This document shows, one piece after another, positions 8,770 to 20,439 of a DNA stretch of 30,222 nucleotides. The notes below the pieces were generated by a model. That model was given only the letters and a program-made list of their open reading frames with translations, had not been told where the DNA came from and ran no database searches. Each line of letters starts with the position of its first letter. The stretch's first letter is position 1. The translations under genes were made by a program, and so were the position numbers. The DNA is from Euprymna scolopes (taxonomy: Eukaryota > Mollusca > Cephalopoda > Sepiida > Sepiolidae), in NCBI GenBank assembly GCA_024364805.1, contig CM044517.1, forward strand, positions 33,119,164 through 33,149,385, written 5' to 3'.

Positions 8770-9688
8770 GGGCAGTATCTGTTCTGTCTAACGATGGTAT
8801 AATGATGTTGTATTTCGTAAATTTGTTGAAAAGATTGACGTTATTCATAAATTCCGAAATGAAAAGCCCCGTGGTTTAGTCCGGACTTGGACTGGTAGAC
8901 GAGTCTCCTGTGCTGTACAACTTCCGAGTTATATAAACCGGTTCTTAATCAAGTGAGTCGATGTAGTGATTTAGAAATGTCAAAGTTTCCATAATATAGT
9001 TTACTCTGATCTTTTTCGTGTACGGGTAAACTTAGATAGACCTAAGGCTAGGTTGGCTGGTTACTGGAAACTCAACACGTGGTTGTTTGATGTGAAGGGT
9101 TACAGTGACAAGCTATTACTAACCGTACAGCGGGAGTTGACGGGTGGCATAATAGAGAATAGATGGTGGGGTAAAGTGAAAAAGTAATTAGGTCCTTTTT
9201 GCCGACTTTAGCAAACGACACAATCTAGAAACTAGGACATTAAAGCGACACTAGAATCTAGATTAGATTCGGCGGTTGGGGCCTGAAAAGGAGAACCAAG
9301 CTTTAGCAATTAGGGCTAGATTAAAAAAATGTCTCAGGAGGCAACAAACATGGCCGCTGAATTGCGTACAGGGGAACGTCGTCACGCTGCTGATAAGCAC
9401 ATCGCACGTGTCGCATTGCCTGAGGGGCGTATCGTGACCGCAAACTTGGGCGTTTAGATCTTGTTACCTGGAGCTTTTTACCAGGGATCCCGGCCTGTCT
9501 TTAAACCAGTTTGACACCTATTTGGCTGACTTCATTCGGTTCTCACTGACTAAAGCAGCTATGTGCAAAGGTAACATAACGAAGGATGAAGTTATTGAAA
9601 CCTTAAAGCGCGTCTGTCTTAACAAGTCTTCGGGGATTGATGGTCTACCTTAAGCAGTGTATTTGAGGTTGTTGCACATCTTTGGGGG
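8770..9688 (+). mobile_element. Tx1-like LINE copy 1, left part (split by LINE B)
   Basis: Aligns base for base with 17920-18815 of copy 2: the end of the endonuclease (INRFLI, NIVYSD, VRVNLDRPKARLAGYWKLN), then the N-terminal reverse-transcriptase linker up to LNKSSGIDGLP and the CACATCTTTG string. It is 5'-truncated near 8770 and carries several stops. At 9688 it is cut by the tail of LINE B and continues at 13583. Confidence 0.88.
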
Positions 9689-9818
9689 TTTTTTTTACAC
9701 AAGCATCACCACATTATCAAGGCCAAGAGGCCACTCTAGGATAAGGGTTAAAGATTGTACAGTAGAAATTGGACAATATAGTAATCATTAGTAATGAAAA
9801 TTCGGTAAATTTGTTAAC

Positions 9819-12640
9819 TTATATGGAACGGCTCATCAAGAACTTATTTACGTTAGACTTGAAGACAACCATATTGTAGTCAGCCGGAAAGCAGGAAAAC
9901 GGAAGACAATTCCACAGGCGTGCAGTTCTAAGAAAGAAGCTTTGTTCATGGAATCTACGTTTAGGTTTAGGAACAGATAAAGAGTGGGGGGAATTATTGA
10001 TGGTTTTTTCAGCTAGACGAGTGTCTCTTGTGAAAGTTTGGCGAGGGGGGACCATAGACTGAAGCTCAGTCGAGCACTTTCCATGAAAATAACGATACAT
10101 CAGAGACAAACTCGTAACATCTCTTCTGTGAGATAGAGGTTGCAAGGAGGAGAAAAGGACATCTCCTACGAGGCTACGAAGTCTATTTTGAACTCTATCA
10201 AGGCAGGACAAGTCTTTTCTAGCAGCTCCTGCCCAGATGTGACAACAGTATTCCATCCTTGGACGTACCTGGCTCTTATATAGATAGAGAATTGCATCAG
10301 CAGTGAGATATCTACTGGATCGATAGAAAGATCCCACAATTTTTCCAGCGGCCTTGGCAACAGATTTCATGTACGTGTTCCACTTAATATCAGGAGTAAC
10401 GGTCAAGCCCAGAAGCTTGTCAAAACTTGAGGCCTCCTGAAGACGAGAGCCATTCATTCCAATTGATGCCAGATGTGGATTAGAATGTTGATGATGTAAA
10501 GAGAGAAGCTTGGTTTTAGATGCATTAAAAGTAACCAGCCATTCCTTTCCCCATTGTACCACGTGTTCAAGATCAGAGGAAAGAGAATTGGAGAGAACTT
10601 GGTCGTTTACTGTCTTAGATGTGTTAGCATAAATGGTAGTGTCGTCAGCATAAATGTCTACAAATGATGTAAGGATGTGATTTGGAAGATCATTAATGTA
10701 GATCAGGAAGAGAGTTGGGCCCAGGATGGACCCTTGAAGGACACCAGCATTAATACTGTGAGCTTCTGATTTTTGCCCCTCAACTACTACTCTTATGAAT
10801 CTATCAGAAAGAAATAGCTAGAGACCTTGTGAAGTAAACCTTTATGCCATACCCTATCAAAACCCTAGATATGTCCAGAGCAATTGCCCTAGAAATGTTG
10901 CCTCCGTCGAGAGATTTGCTAATCCTATGAGATATAACTGTAAGCACATCTGTTGTAGATCTAGCAGAACGGAAACCATATTGTGTGTCACTAAGAAGGT
11001 TATTTTTGTTGAGATGATTGATTACTTAACACAGATTCTAGCAACTTACTCATGACGCACAGGAGACTTATTGGCCTGTACTGAGAGGGGGATGAGCGAT
11101 CACCTGAATTCTTAAATACAGGGCATACAGATGAAGTTTTCCAGGGTGATGCGAAGCTATTCTTCTTAAGACAACGTTTAAACAGTTTTGTATGTATGGG
11201 CGCTAGTTCTGGTTGAAGTTTTTTGAGTACTATAATTGGAATACCGTCAGGACCAGTTGCTTTACTGGAATCAAGGTTTTTGATTAGCTTGGCAACATCA
11301 CGTATAGATATATGTATATCACATAGCGTGTTTTCTGATACAGGAGGAAATATTGGGGGTTGGCGGCCTTGGTCACAAAGTGTAGAATTAGCTGCAAAGT
11401 TCTTGGCAAAGAGTTTCGCTTTGTCTTGATGCTGACAAGATTACCTTAGGTCAATTGATGATAGTTGGGATAGAGCACACGCTTCTGTTCAGGATTCTGT
11501 TTGCTATTTGCCAAAACTGGTGAGAACCAAGCCGCTGCTCAGCTACTTTGGACTTGACGGACTCAGCATACAACTCTCTTGCGTTCTTTATTACTTTCTT
11601 ACAATGGTTTCTGGCAGTCCTGAAAGCGGCTTTAGTTTCCATACATCTATTACGTTTGAAGCAGTGGAAAAAGTGATTTTTGTGCGCAATGGCAGCATCA
11701 CATTCTGGAGAGAACCATGGTTGGCTGTTAGGTTTTTGCTGGAACTTTTTCGAGGGTATGAAACGGTCTATACCTACAATTAACCATTCTGTCAGGTCTA
11801 ATACTATAGAATACACATCCTTTTTAAACATGGAATGCAGAGGTAGATCAGATATAAATGTACGGAAGCTATCCTAGTCAGCCTTTGTGTATCGATATAC
11901 TGTACGATGGAGAGGGACGTCTGATGACTTATTACATTTCATTTTTATCTTAATTGATACAACAGAGTGGTCGGAAGATCCAAGACAAGACAGAACAGAA
12001 ACTGAACATAGTTCAGGGCAAGTTGTGAGAAAAAGGTCTAGTAGACTCGCATACTGGCCGTCATTGTCGGGCACACGTGTGGGTTCCTGAACAATCTGAG
12101 TGAAGTCATAAGCAATGGAGAAATCATGACAGAACCTCCCCTCATTATCGGTCTTGTTTGAGTGGGTCAACCATTTGACGTTGTGAACAAATGCTAGCTG
12201 AAGGATAAGCAAATAGGACTTGGTCAATTTTCTCATATATGTTTTTAAAGATAGTAACTACGCTGTTGTGGGGGGATAGAGAGTAAATATTAATGCAGTA
12301 GTGTGAGCTAATGCAACCCGGAAGCACATATAGGGTAAGTTAGGATCTTCTCTGGAGATGTCCTTTCCACATGGAAAGCCATCTTTTATATAGGCACATA
12401 TTCCATGCCCATGGAGATCTTAGGGGTCAGATTTAGAAGTTAAGTTACAGTATCCTTTAATTGCGAACTCTTCTAGGAAAATAGCCTATCCAATGCCAGT
12501 TTCGCTTAAAAATAAAAAGGTCTGGTTTAGTCTCCTGTAATTGGGTTTCAACCTCTGGAAGGTTAGAACGTAGACCCCTGATGTTGGAAAAGTTGGAGAA
12601 CCGGGTTTAATCGTGTATTTTTTCTTGAAACTTATCATGA
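9819..12640 (-). pseudogene. LINE B ORF2: AP endonuclease, reverse transcriptase, C-terminal region
   Basis: From 12640 downward the minus strand reads FSNFSNIRGLRSNLPEVE, the start of the endonuclease, then PGCISSHYCINIYSLSPHNS, HVKWLTHSNKT, GSSDHSVVSIKI, the linker FIPSKKFQQKPNSQPWFSPE, the reverse-transcriptase blocks including SSVCPVFKNSGD and YADDTTIYANT, and the C-terminal MEYCCHIWAGA to NKFLMSRSI (stop at 9819). Breaks include small deletions near 10820 (loss of part of the block after DRFI) and 11030, frameshifts near 11430 and 12190, and several stops in the endonuclease. The last 247 codons are open. Confidence 0.92.
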
Positions 12641-13180
12641 TGGAATTTTAGAATTTGTGGACTAGGTCGTCAGATTTGCTTAGAGAGGGGAAACTTAGAG
12701 AGAAAAAGAAACGGAGAACTTTTTTTTTGTAGAACATGATAAGGTAAAGCCGTAACAATTACCCACTAATATGGCATTGAGGGGCTCCACCAGAAGCTAC
12801 TGCATGGTCCAGAATCCATTCACCAAATGGCAATGCAGCAGCCCCAGTACTTTGCACCTGCTGATAGGACAGCCTCCTTAGTGGTTAATCCAAGGTTCGG
12901 GTCCCTGACTATCAGGCGGATAACGTCAGCCCAGATTAAACGTTTATCTCCAGCACCCTTACTAGTGGCATGGCTACAAGGATAGACATAGAAACAGAAA
13001 ATGTCCGCCATCTCTGCCAACTGTTCGCGCAAAATACCGCCAACCTAGAAAACAGTTTTTTCTTCTCCCTTTGTCAGAAAAATCATTCATTAAAAAATGA
13101 GGACTGAGGGACAAATAAGGAGAAGCGAGCGTAACGGGAGCTGCCGATAACGCATCCACAATGCGTTTTCTACTCTCCAT
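12640..13180 (-). pseudogene. LINE B upstream coding-like region (possible ORF1 remnant)
   Basis: Two overlapping minus-strand frames: one starts MESRKRIVDALSAAPVTLAS at 13180, the other carries AEMADIFCFYVYPCSHATSK, GDKRLIWADVIRLIVRDP and KEAVLSAGAKYWGC. They lie directly upstream of the endonuclease and inside the bracketed LINE, so they belong to it. I see no zinc knuckle, RRM or esterase signature. It may be a frameshifted short ORF1 or a leader exon captured by the element. Confidence 0.45.
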
Positions 13181-13582
13181 TAAAAAAAACTATTAAGTAT
13201 TATACTTAATAAAAGTCGAACAGAAGTGTTTAAGGGGAAATATGGTAATAGATTCCCCTCTCACGACCTAAAAATGAATACAATTACCTAATCTATTTTT
13301 TCAATCAACTTGGTAGATAAATAAACATTTATGGACGAGAAAAACGCTAGCATTTAATAAAACAGAAATACATAAATTAAATACTGAAATAAAATGTTGT
13401 TATTAATATTTGAATCTAAAAATAAAAAGTACGATTAATATAGAAGTCACTTATCTCGAAAAAACACTTCCGTCTCCAAAATGCAAACTGTAGAAAATAA
13501 TTTAACATCAGCGTTCAAAAGACTTTTTCCTTTTTCTTTTTTTTAAGTTAACCGTTAAAAGAAAAACGTGATCTTATTCTGG
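13181..13582 (-). other. Probable 5' untranslated part of LINE B
   Basis: About 400 AT-rich bases between the first coding-like ATG and the point where Tx1 host sequence resumes. Assignment to LINE B rests only on the bracketing by Tx1; a separate later insertion is possible. Confidence 0.45.
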
Positions 13583-15245
13583 ACTTTTTGTTTCCTTGCT
13601 AACAGTTTTATTTAACTCGTGGTTTAAGAACCGCTCATATTAATAATTTTCGGCCCTTGACAATGCTTAAAGCAGTGTTAAAAATTTTGGCCAAGATTCT
13701 AGCGAACTGCTTGCAACTTTTCCTAGCTTCCCTTATCAGCCCCGAACAAACATGTGCAGTGAAGGATAGGACAATGCAGGACACTTGATCATTGAAAAAT
13801 TCGACACTGATGGCGTGCTGGTTAATTTAGACCAGTTTAAAGCATTTGATAAGGTGGATCATCGCTACTTGGAGGCTGTTTTAGCAGCGGCCGATTTTTG
13901 GCCCGCAATTTCGTTCATGGTTTCACCTCCTTTATGTTAAACCCGCCATGTTGCTAGAACCCTTTCTTCACCGGTGTAGGGTAAATCCAGTCTTACGTGG
14001 TATTTCGTTACCTGGTGCTGATAACGTGGTGAGGTATTCTACCTATGCCGATGATTTGACACTGCTTGTAACGAGCTACGTCGAGATTAGACCGTCGGTG
14101 TAAAGATCAGTATGTTTGAAATGATAACCGGAGCCAAAATTAACCGCGCTATGTCTGTTGGCTCGCGCATCGGTTTCTAGAGGAGAATCTCCTATCGGGG
14201 ACCCTTTACTTGAAGTGACAGGCCTTGCAAGATACTTGACGTCTGGTTTGGTCCCGACCTTCAGCTGGAGAAAAATTGGTCTGAGTTATTGAAAACGGTG
14301 CGAGTCACAGCTAGTCTCTGTATTACCCGAAATCTTTCTTTAAAGGGAGGGGGCGGAGGTGTGCATTTTCCACATTTATCCCATCATCCTTTACTGTCTT
14401 TAAATACTCTCACTCTTGTCGGATACGCTGCTTCATTTGCAGAGGGCTCTTTTCAACTTTTTATGGCTTGGAAGGACCCATATGGATCGTCGCGAGATCT
14501 GTTATCTCCATCCAACTGAGATTCGACAACATGCACTTGTACTATCTAGATCGAATGTGTTCACCTTGTGAGGGAAACGGTGGCTTCTGGAAAGAGGGCA
14601 CTTAGAAAGCCTTTCCAGCTTTGCAGAGTGTGCATGAGCCGGAGGTAGGTATATAAAATACCCCGAGGAGAGTGCTCCTTCTATCGCGAGTGTCGTCGCG
14701 CCTTAAAGTTTCTTTTAAGGGTCAAAGACTCCTGTTTTTCCCGAAAGACATTTTATCGGATGTTAGTACGGGGATACGTTCGAGACGATATTGTTGAGTG
14801 GCTCGGTTTGTCGAGGGGGGAGCTCCGCTCAATATGGACTTGGTTGCCTGGGTTAGGTTTCCTTGATAACGATTAGGCAGAAGGATATTGATATCCAACA
14901 ATAAATATAATTTATATGACAAGTTAAGTTAGGTTCAGGCAAGTTTTTAAGTTTCTAGTCAGGGTTATTTGAAGTTCATAACCTAGCAAGTGCGTAATAG
15001 TGATCATTGTCCCCATTTTTTTAGCCCTATTCCCCTCCCCAATTAGGTGATAGATCGCTTGATTCGTCAGAGATACGGGTTCCCTTTCGAAATTTTCGTA
15101 AGAGATGTTTATAATAAAGCGTTCGGGTCCGCATCATACTTTCGACTGGCAAATCGGCGTATCTGCCACAGTTTAGTAATGGTTGGGTGTTACTAACATT
15201 GTACATACCATTTCATTGGATTTTTCTATATAAAATTTTATTATT
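13583..15245 (+). mobile_element. Tx1-like LINE copy 1, right part
   Basis: Continues the reverse transcriptase: KTFDKVDH-type block (LDQFKAFDKVDHRYLEA), RYSTYADDLTLLVTS with the intact YADD box near 14035-14060, FGPDLQLEKNWSELLK, LSLKGG, then the C-terminal domain (ECRRALKFLLRVKDSC, RDDIVEWLGLSRGELRSIW near 14690-14830; DRLIRQRYGFPFEIFVRD near 15055). It keeps a 130-bp stretch (KILAKILANC-like, ISPEQTCAVK) that copy 2 has lost, but lacks about 100 bp that copy 2 retains (NSTVMVEVNEKRSIP). Multiple stops and frameshifts. The 3' end is near 15245, at a C run. Confidence 0.88.
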
Positions 15246-15770
15246 TCCCCCCCCCTTTTATATGGGCTTTAAGTAGGTTCTGATGGTATGTCGTTTTTAT
15301 GGTGATCGATGAAGGATGTATACGCTGATAGATGAATGCGGTATTGTGGTGAAAGCAAAGTGAAAGTAGGAACTAGTTAGTTAGCATCAGTTTGTGAAGA
15401 CCGTATCATCCCCTCCCTTATTTTCGACCTTCTGCCAAATTTTTCTAATATTTTGTTGTAAAAGTTTATGAAAATAATATTATTAATAAGGTCTGTTATT
15501 ATTTTGCGCGTCTGCCACTTATTCTTTTCTTGTTATTGTTATCATTATTGTTATTATTATCATTATTGTAATCATTATCATTATTGTTATCATTATCATT
15601 ATTGTTATTATTATCATTATTGTTGTTATTGTTGTTGTTATCGCCTTTTCGATTTTTTGACGCTAGATTTTTACCGTGAATTTTGGACTGTTATTTTTCA
15701 CAGTTTTGTGAACATTTTCTTACCGTTTTTTAACGGTTTGGCTAGGGCTACCTCTGTTAGCCAGGCGCCT
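15246..15770. other. Junction between the two Tx1 copies
   Basis: Lies between the 3' end of copy 1 and ORF1 of copy 2. It holds AT-rich sequence, an imperfect tandem repeat (15533-15648) and a T-rich leader. It may be the 5' untranslated region of copy 2. Confidence 0.4.
15533..15648. repeat. Imperfect (TTATTG/TTATCA)n repeat
   Basis: Alternating TTATTG, TTATCA and TTATTA hexamer-like units, about 19 of them. Translates as Tyr/Cys/His runs of no coding meaning. Confidence 0.9.
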
Positions 15771-17096
15771 ATGATCAAGGACAGCATGGAATCGGAGGAT
15801 ATTTCTACAAACACCTGGATTCGACCTCCAAAGGTCGATATAAACGTACCTGAATTTGTGGAGAGAGCCTCTTTGCTCGCTTCACAAATTCAGATCAACA
15901 TGTCATAACCGAAGCAAATTGTCAACATCTCATCACTGAAAAAGAAACCTCTGTGGATTTACCGAAACTACAAGAAATTCAGAAAAAATACCTCATACTT
16001 TTCGTGTTGGATCGCAAATCCAAAAAAGTCATTCATTTGCAACACCATTTTTAATACTGCACAAGATTATTTTTCCCACAAACAGAAATTATCACTCCAG
16101 ATCACATTCTCCGTACCGAGTATATGGGAAGAAGACGAACAACCCTGTCCGTGTTTCACGTTTCTTACCATGTGGACAGGGAACATATTGGAGCATCTAT
16201 GCTTAGATATGGTACAATTATGCTGTTCAATGCGACGAATTTCATGTAGTTTTGTCTTTGACATTCTTCTTGGTAAGGAAAACTTCTCAAGCATTCCTTT
16301 CTTTTTAGAAGAGGGTGGGGATAAGTTACCAATCATCAGAAGCCCAACATGTTGGAATTGTGGGGAGATTGGCCACCTCACTACAGATTGCCCCCCCCAA
16401 AAAAAAAGAAAACAGCACCAAATTCAACATCAAGAGTGGAGCAACATCTGGGGATAAAATTAGCAGTCAAGGATCTCCAACCCTTCCTGGAGAGATTACC
16501 AAACGTGATATTTAAAAAGTTCAACCATGGGAAATTGTCACTGGCAAGAAAACTGGCTGTTTCCCTCTGGAACAATCGAGGAGAAGGTTATGCTGGAAAA
16601 GGACCCGGGTAATGCGAAGTACGTCGAAATTGTGAACCTTAAGCAGAAACTTCATGGCCCCCAAAACTCCACACCCAAATCTCCCTGTAAATCGCCGCCC
16701 CCTTCTCCAAAACCAATCCCCAAACAACAGAGACAAGCAAACCTTATCACTCAGTCCCTTTCTAAACTTAAATCCCGTTCTTCTGCAAAAATAACTCCTG
16801 TCACATCTCCTGTCCCCGATAAACACCCCAAATTGATTCCCCTCAGCCTTGTCAAAAAATATTTCCCTGTCTTATCTACCTCTGCTTCCTCTCACAATTT
16901 TCCTTCTATATCCCCCGTGAAGAGCCCCCCCATGCTATCTCAACGGAAACAGAAAAATGACCCTCCCCGAATAAAAAGAAAAGACCACTTTATTTACTTG
17001 GTAAAGAAATATGTAAAATTAGCGACGCCCAAATTAACAACTCCGTATATTTTAAGAGAACCGATTTATAGCAATGAATATAATTCAGGGAGGTGA
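15771..17096 (+). pseudogene. Tx1-like ORF1, CCHC zinc-knuckle RNA-binding protein, broken
   Basis: Starts MIKDSMESEDISTNTW (15771). In changing frames it then reads ETSVDLPKLQEIQKKYLI, VLDRKSKKVIHLQHHF, RRTTLSVFHVSYHVDREHIG and RYGTIMLFNATNFM, a region that may be an RRM-like fold. The zinc knuckle TCWNCGEIGHLTTDCP (16348-16395) has the CX2CX4HX4C pattern. A basic Pro/Ser/Lys-rich tail (KSPCKSPPPSPKPIPK) runs to the stop at 17096. The family role is to coat the LINE RNA. At least three frame changes mean it cannot yield a whole protein. Confidence 0.85.
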
Positions 17097-17387
17097 CAAG
17101 TAAACCCGTAGATGACCCCAGCAGCTTTCCCAATGCAAAAAGAATTTAAGCAGTTCTAAAAAAAGGAGGATTCTAAAGACCTACGGACACAACTAGAAGA
17201 AGCAAATAAGTCGTTTGATTTTGCAGTGCCCTTAGCCATTTTTAAAAACTCTGACACAGGCAACCTTAGAAAATATTGTGTTGGGAGGGTCTCGGTTAAA
17301 ACGCACTCCTCTCTGTATAGGATAGTGAAACTAACCTAGCCATTGCATATCGGCGGTTTCTCTCGTAATGGACTCATCGGCACTCAG

Positions 17388-19850
17388 ATGGGTACTTATT
17401 CCATCACGAGAGCCATATTCGTTTCTGGTTCTCAACCTTAAGGCACTATCATGGATATTGAGCTTGCTGTCCGAAAGCTAAGGGACGACTTGCGAAAATT
17501 TCGCTTGAGCTTGGACGTGCAGCACCCTGGAGTGGATATTTGTTGTGTGCAAGAAACCCACCTAATTCCAGGTGACTATTTGGGTGCGCTGTCTAAGACT
17601 TATTGTGCTTACTCAGCGTACTTTTATTCTCATTCGAGAGAGGTTTCTTGGTTAGTTAAATGGTCTTTAGATACGCCGTGCGCCCCGTGTTACATGGATC
17701 AGGAGGAGAGACTTTGCGTGCTGGATGTTACCATAACATAAAAAGTATAGCGTTTCATTTATTTGAGTCTATGCACCCAATAGCCACGTTCAGCGAGCTT
17801 CTTCTTTTCAGCAAATCGAGCAGTTCATGATTACTTCTCGAACGGTTATTGTAGCGGGAGACTGGAATGCGGTCCTAGACCTCGATTTAGATCGATTTGG
17901 GTTAACTTCTAAGGACACTAACAGAGATCGGGGCGCTTTTGTATTGCGTGAATTTGTAGATAAGTTTGATTATATCGACAAACTCCAAAATGAAAGGCCT
18001 CATGACTTAGTGTGGACTTAGACAGGTAGGTGCCGTTCCGGTCCGATACAACTATCGAGTTATATTGGCCGGTTCTTACGCGAGTGGACCTAGGAGTTTT
18101 AAATTGTCCAAGTTTCCACAATATAGTTTACTCGGATCACCGACTTGTTCATGTGCGGGTAAACTTAAATAGACCTAAGCCTAGATTAGCCAGTTATTGG
18201 AAGCTCAACATGTTGTTCGATTTGGAGGGTTACGGTGATGGGCTATTATTAACCCTACACCGGAAATTGACGGTGGCTATAATTGGGAATAAGTGGTAGG
18301 TAAAAGTAAAGAAACCATTAGGTCCTTTTCTGCTAGTTTTAGCAAATGACTTAATCTAGAATCTAGGGCAGTTAACGCGACACTAGAATCTATATTAGAT
18401 CGGGTGGTGGAGGAGGGCGTATTTCCAGCATTAATATAATTAAGGCTCAGCTTGCCTCCCTAACTGAAAAGGAGCACCAAACTTTAGTGATTAGGGTTAG
18501 GTTAAAGAGAATGCTCCAGGAAGAAACAATCATGGCCGCGGATCTGCATGCAGAGGAGTTTCGACATGCTGCTGACCGGCACATCGTACATGTCACTTTG
18601 CCGGATGGGTGTACTGGAGGCGTTTAGATCCCATTTCCAGGAGCTTTTTTCCATGGAGCTCGGGCTGTCAGTTGAACACCTATTTGGCCGTCTTTCGACA
18701 ACCGAAGCAGCTAGGTGTGAAAGTAACATAACGAAGGAAGCCTTAAAGCGGGTCGGCCTTAATAAGTCTCCGGAGATTGATGGTCTGCCTTACGAAGTGT
18801 ATTTGATGTTTTCGTACATCTTTGTTCCCTTGCTAACAGTTTTATTTAACTCATTGTTTAAGAACGTGAAAGGCAGGACAATCCCGGATACGCTTGATGA
18901 TAGAAAAAGTTGACACTAAGATCGCGCTCATTAATTTAGATCAGTCCAAAGCCTTCGATAGGGTTGATCATCGTTACTTGGAGCTGTTTTATCGGCCGCA
19001 ATTTCGCTCGTGGGTTCATCTTCCTTATGCAAACTCCACAGTGATGGTAGAAGTAAATGAGAAGAGATCGATACCCTTCAGCTTATCACGACCTATTCGT
19101 AAGGGTTGCCATTTATCACCGATGTTCTATGTGCTTGCGTTAGAGCCTTTTCTGCGCAAGCTAAGGGTGAATCCGGTCTTACGTGAAATCACTTTGTCAG
19201 GCGCCTTCTCCCTAGTAAAGTATTCCGCCTATGCCGACAAATGTAACAGTGCTTGTAACGAGCAATGCTGAGATTAGTGTCGTCGGTGTAGAAATCAGAT
19301 TGGGCCAAAATTAACTGCAACAAGTCTTCGAGTTTGCACATCGGTGCCTAGAGGGGTGTCCCCCTATCAGTGACCTTTTAGTTGGAGCGACGAGCCTTGC
19401 AAGATAGTCGGCGTCTGGTTCGGTCTTGACCTTCAGCTGGAGAAGAAATTTATCGGAAGTTCTGAAAGCGGTCCGGTCCGCAGCTAGTCCGTGGATCAGC
19501 AGAAACCTTCCGTTAAAGGAGAGAGCGGAGGTGTGCAATTCGCACATCTATCCTATTTTCATATGCCGTCTATCTGTTCTTTCTATCCTGTCAAATACTC
19601 TGCTATATTTGTAGAGGGCTCTTTTAAGTTTCTTGTGGCTTGGAAAGGCCCATATGGTCTGTCGCGATATCTGTTATACCCATCCTTCTGAGGGCGGTCT
19701 GGGTGTGTCAAATGTGGAGATTCGTCTCCACACGTTTCGGCTCTATTACCTGGATCAAATGTGTGCACGAAGTGAGAGAAACGGTAGCATCTGGAAAGAG
19801 AACTGGAAAGAGAATCCTTTTTGGCTTTGAGGAGTATGCACTTGTTCGAA
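17388..19850 (+). pseudogene. Tx1-like ORF2, endonuclease and reverse transcriptase, broken
   Basis: Endonuclease motifs: KLRDDLRKFRLSLD, VDICCVQETHL (catalytic Glu), VIVAGDWNAVLDLDLDRFG (catalytic Asp/Asn), NIVYSDHRLVHVRVNL (SDH). Reverse transcriptase: ALKRVGLNKSPEIDGLPYE, LINLDQSKAFDRVDHRYLE, GCHLSPMFYVLALEPFLRKL, KYSAYAD, where a one-base gain destroys the second half of the catalytic box. Then FRLYYLDQMCARSERNG. A deletion of about 130 bp near 18870 removes the segment copy 1 keeps between the palm blocks. The product would copy the element at a nicked target; this copy is dead. Confidence 0.88.
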
Positions 19851-19864
19851 GGGGGGGCACACGC

Positions 19865-20395
19865 AATAAATAAAATTAATAAACACCTATCAATATTCTG
19901 TATTTCAATAAAACTACTAATCGACTATTGCAACATTTGGGCTGTTGTACCAATCACTCGTCTTTTCCTCTTAGACAAGATGTAAAAAAAAAGTATTTAA
20001 CCTAGTAGGTCCCCACTCTTTACTGAACACCGACCTCTGTATCATCGCCACAACGTTACATCCCTGGGCATGTTTCACAAGCAATTCCAGGGAATGTATT
20101 CAGAAAAAATTTACTGCACTTTTTATCCTCCTCAACAAAAATATACTCAACCCCTTTGACTAGCAGCAATATCACTTTACTGTAAAAATGACAGATCTTC
20201 TACTTTGATTGTTTGGAATTCTTTCCCTGTTTCATGTTTCCTCGACCGTACCAATATGCAAAGATTTCAATGTAATTTTAACAAATATCTTGCTGCTTAA
20301 TACTTCACCTATGGTGTGCCTTATTAATATGGCTTCTATCACGGTGGCTCATTACACATCAATGGTTGGGGAGAATAAAAGTAAATAAATGACTA
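19865..20395 (+). mobile_element. LINE fragment E, CR1/L2-like 3' end
   Basis: The frame reads DYCNIWAVVPITRLFLLDKM, then KKVFNLVGPHSL, and later VWNSFPVSCFLDRTNMQRFQ followed by CNFNKYLAA and a stop at 20298. These align with MEYCCHIWAGA, RLWN.LP.SCFP and FK.NVN(K/R)(F/H)L of the other CR1/L2-like copies, and most closely with LINE D. The 3' UTR has GTGCCTTATTAATATGGC and ends near AATAAAAGTAAATAAATG. 5'-truncated; internal stops and frameshifts. Confidence 0.75.
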
Positions 20396-20439
20396 GTTGA
20401 ATTCTGCTTCTGGAACTCAGTAAAACCAAGCAACGACTA

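Larger units (their letters stand above)
9689..13582 (-). mobile_element. LINE copy B, CR1/L2-like, about 3.9 kb, near full length
   Basis: It sits inside Tx1 copy 1. The host sequence stops at CACATCTTTG (about 9687) and resumes at CTTTTTGTTTCCTTGC (about 13583); the intact order in copy 2 is CATCTTTGTTCCCTTGC near 18820. This brackets the insertion independently of its own content and suggests a TTTG-type target duplication. The 3' end (T run 9689-9696, then ACACAAGCATCACC) matches copy A. The extra 1.3 kb beyond A includes the N-terminal endonuclease, a coding-like leader and an AT-rich 5' part. Confidence 0.92.
15771..19850 (+). mobile_element. Tx1-like LINE copy 2
   Basis: A plus-strand LINE with ORF1 (zinc-knuckle protein) and ORF2 (AP endonuclease plus reverse transcriptase), in the order expected for the Tx1 group of the L1 superfamily. 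It lies in the same orientation just downstream of copy 1. Similarity to copy 1 stops near 19850, where a different LINE fragment begins, so the last part of ORF2 and the 3' UTR are missing. By eye the two copies are roughly 80-85% identical, older than the A/B pair. Confidence 0.9.

Noticed and set aside
15468-15908. 146-codon plus-strand frame with Tyr/Cys/His runs
   Set aside because: Its first half is the translated TTATTG/TTATCA repeat; only the last part (from 15771) belongs to the Tx1 ORF1.
16521-16826. Minus-strand 101-codon frame
   Set aside because: Antisense shadow of the basic Pro/Lys-rich tail of Tx1 ORF1.
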